Positions 62,715 through 64,000 of a stretch of 64,000 nucleotides of DNA are shown piece after piece. The number at the start of each line of letters is the position of its first letter. Position 1 is the first letter of the stretch. The DNA is from Brooklawnia sp032229645 (GTDB lineage Bacteria > Actinomycetota > Actinomycetes > Propionibacteriales > Propionibacteriaceae): positions 1 through 64,000 of the forward strand of contig CAVRLB010000008.1 in NCBI GenBank assembly GCA_963722295.1, given 5' to 3'. The notes under the pieces were generated by a model. The model saw only the letters and a list, made by a program, of their open reading frames with translations. It searched no databases and was not told the DNA's origin. The position numbers were made by a program, and so were the translations under genes.

Positions 62715-63881
62715 ATGGTCTCCTACGACGTGGCATTCGTGCCATCGGACGAGAAGTCGCACCGTCAGGTGCTGGCGCGGATTCATGCTGCCTGGTGCAG
62801 TGGCGAGCGTCCGCCCGCGCAGCCGCGGCCGGTCATTGAACAGTCGTGGCTTCGGATGAAACGCAGCGGCGTGAATCCGGCGAAGGAGCCTGCGGAGATC
62901 GCCGACCGGCCGAGCGGTGAGGATGCTCCGATCCTGGCGGTGCTGCCCCTCGTGAAGGGCATGCTCGAACCGCTGCTCGACGACGACGTACTGCTGGTGC
63001 TGGCCGATGAGCGCGGCACGGTGCAGTGGCGCGGTGGCGGAAGAAAGATGATGCAAAGCGCCGACCGGCTGGCCTTCCAGCCCGGGCGCCGGTGGTCGGA
63101 GCAGGCCGTCGGTACCAACGCGATCGGAACAGCGCTCAGCGCCGGGATCCCCGTCCATGTGCATGCGGCTGAGCATTTCTGCATCAGCCACCATGGCTGG
63201 AGCTGCGCCGCGGCCCCGGTGGTGGATCCGCGCTCCGGGCGGCCGTTGGGAGTCATCGATCTGTCGTTTCCGGTGGGAGAGGCGAACCCGATGGCGGTGG
63301 CGCTGGTCGCCAGCATCGCGCGTCAGATCGGTGTCGAGTTGAAGGAGACCCACCGGCGGGAGCTACGCAGGATGGCCGCCTCGGCGCGCACGCCGGCAGC
63401 GGGGCAGTGGGCCCTGGTCGACCATTGGGGTTGGGTCGCGGCCAGCGGTGGGATCGCCGCCGCGGACCGCATCCGGCTGCCGGGCATGCCGCTCGACGGG
63501 TTCAGCGTCGACGGGCTCGGGCTGGTTCGCGCGGAACCGCTGCACGGCGGCTGGCTGCTGCGTCCGGCGGCATCGAGTGGCACGTCCGTGCAGCTGGAGT
63601 TGACGCTGTCGGCGCACCGCTGCTGGTTCACGATCCGGGGCTCAGGCGCCGAAACCATCCACGAATTGCAGGGACGCCGCGCGTCGGTGGTGTCGTGGCT
63701 CGCCGATCACAGCGGTGGGGTGAGCGGCCGTGAGTTGGCCGAAGCCATCTATGGCCGCCCGGACGCTCTGGCTGCGGTGCGCGCCGAGATCAGTCGCATC
63801 AATCGGGAACTCGGCACGGTCGTGCATTCGCGTCCCTATCGGCTGGCCGAGAGTATCCAGGTGATCGACCGGCGTACGTAA
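62715..63881 (+). CDS. AcoR-like GAF regulator without a sigma-54 domain
   Basis: Regulator of 388 residues. The N-terminal half matches AcoR: RPVIEQSWLRMKRSGVNP, then a GAF domain with FQPGRRWSEQAVGTNAIGTAL and HFCISHHGWSCAAAPVVDP (about 125-175). The AAA+ sigma-54 activator domain of classical AcoR is missing. A C-terminal winged-helix-like part (about 325-380; GGVSGRELAEAIYG, EISRINRELGT) probably binds DNA. GAGGTG lies before the ATG at 62715. Divergent position makes it the likely activator of acoABC-lpd. Confidence 0.85.
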   Translation: MVSYDVAFVPSDEKSHRQVLARIHAAWCSGERPPAQPRPVIEQSWLRMKRSGVNPAKEPAEIADRPSGEDAPILAVLPLVKGMLEPLLDDDVLLVLADERGTVQWRGGGRKMMQSADRLAFQPGRRWSEQAVGTNAIGTALSAGIPVHVHAAEHFCISHHGWSCAAAPVVDPRSGRPLGVIDLSFPVGEANPMAVALVASIARQIGVELKETHRRELRRMAASARTPAAGQWALVDHWGWVAASGGIAAADRIRLPGMPLDGFSVDGLGLVRAEPLHGGWLLRPAASSGTSVQLELTLSAHRCWFTIRGSGAETIHELQGRRASVVSWLADHSGGVSGRELAEAIYGRPDALAAVRAEISRINRELGTVVHSRPYRLAESIQVIDRRT

Positions 63882-63918
63882 CCACGATGTGCCGTTTCAA
63901 AGTGAGGAGGCAGCTCCG

Positions 63919-64000
63919 TCAGCGGCTGGGAGTGATGGCCGGAGACGGGGATGCGGTCGTCGGGTTCGCCTGCTCAATCTTCGCCATCTGCTTATCCCAT
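63919..64000 (-). CDS. C-terminal end of a gene running off the window
   Basis: On the minus strand an open frame enters from the right edge and ends at a TGA at 63919-63921. The visible 26 codons read as a hydrophilic, Pro/Ser/Thr-rich tail (DKQMAKIEQANPTT then ASPSPAITPSR). Convergent placement with the acoR-like gene supports a real 3' end. Too little is present to assign a function. Confidence 0.4.
   Translation of the reverse strand, partial: WDKQMAKIEQANPTTASPSPAITPSR

Overview
The window is high-GC DNA with dense, often overlapping genes and frequent GTG starts. It has several hallmarks of Actinomycetota: an HspR-type HAIR operator in front of clpB, BioQ-like boxes in front of a biotin ECF transporter, a PadR regulator joined to inositol-phosphate synthase, and an actinobacterial Abhydrolase_9 protein. 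The mix of cydABDC, acetoin dehydrogenase, a sorbitol PTS and pentose genes would fit a facultative fermenter such as a member of the Propionibacteriaceae. The family-level placement is inference. I saw no rRNA, tRNA, CRISPR array, insertion sequence, phage or replication origin.

Layout. 1-6.5 kb: a small low-GC membrane protein, then cydABDC (bd oxidase and its assembly ABC exporter) on the minus strand. 6.5-8.7 kb: bioYMN biotin uptake with two BioQ-like boxes. 8.8-9.4 kb: a HepT/MntA toxin-antitoxin pair. 9.7-14.4 kb: an OmpR-type two-component system, a DoxX protein and an Abhydrolase_9 membrane hydrolase. 14.4-19.2 kb: padR-ino1, then clpB preceded by 51-bp tandem repeats and a HAIR operator. 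19.3-25 kb: an orphan Tat-type sugar-binding lipoprotein, a spermidine-synthase-like protein, a polar amino acid ABC transporter, and a class E sortase homologue that has lost its catalytic His and Cys.

25-33 kb: a D-xylose locus with a ROK repressor, xylA, a xylulokinase gene broken by three frameshifts, and a xylFGH-type ABC transporter. 33.2-39.3 kb: housekeeping genes (pyrE, an RNA methyltransferase, a MalY/PatB C-S lyase, a hydroxyacid dehydrogenase, fba). 39.3-46.3 kb: fructokinase with a sugar porter, then a GH43 beta-xylosidase with a GPH-type symporter under a divergent LacI regulator that has matching CGAAACGTTTCG-type operators. 46.4-51.2 kb: a drug-type ABC exporter with two separate ATPases, a 92-bp concentric palindrome, and ilvD.

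51.4-57.1 kb: a complete sorbitol PTS operon (sorbitol-6-P dehydrogenase, PRD regulator, GutM, IIC, IIB/IIC2, IIA, HPr-like). Both its IIA and its HPr lack residues that are central in the textbook proteins. 57.4-63.9 kb: acetoin dehydrogenase acoABC plus lpd on the minus strand, with a divergent AcoR-like regulator that lacks the sigma-54 AAA+ domain.

How the genes work together: xylosides are imported and cleaved by the GH43 module. Xylose enters through the ABC transporter and is isomerised by XylA, but phosphorylation would need a second xylulokinase because the local one is broken. Sorbitol and fructose both enter glycolysis as fructose-6-phosphate near fba. Acetoin is oxidised to acetyl-CoA, and electrons can pass to oxygen through cytochrome bd. 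The most unusual observations are the pseudosortase, the divergent sorbitol phosphorelay, the concentric palindrome and the 72-bp repeat found downstream of two operons.
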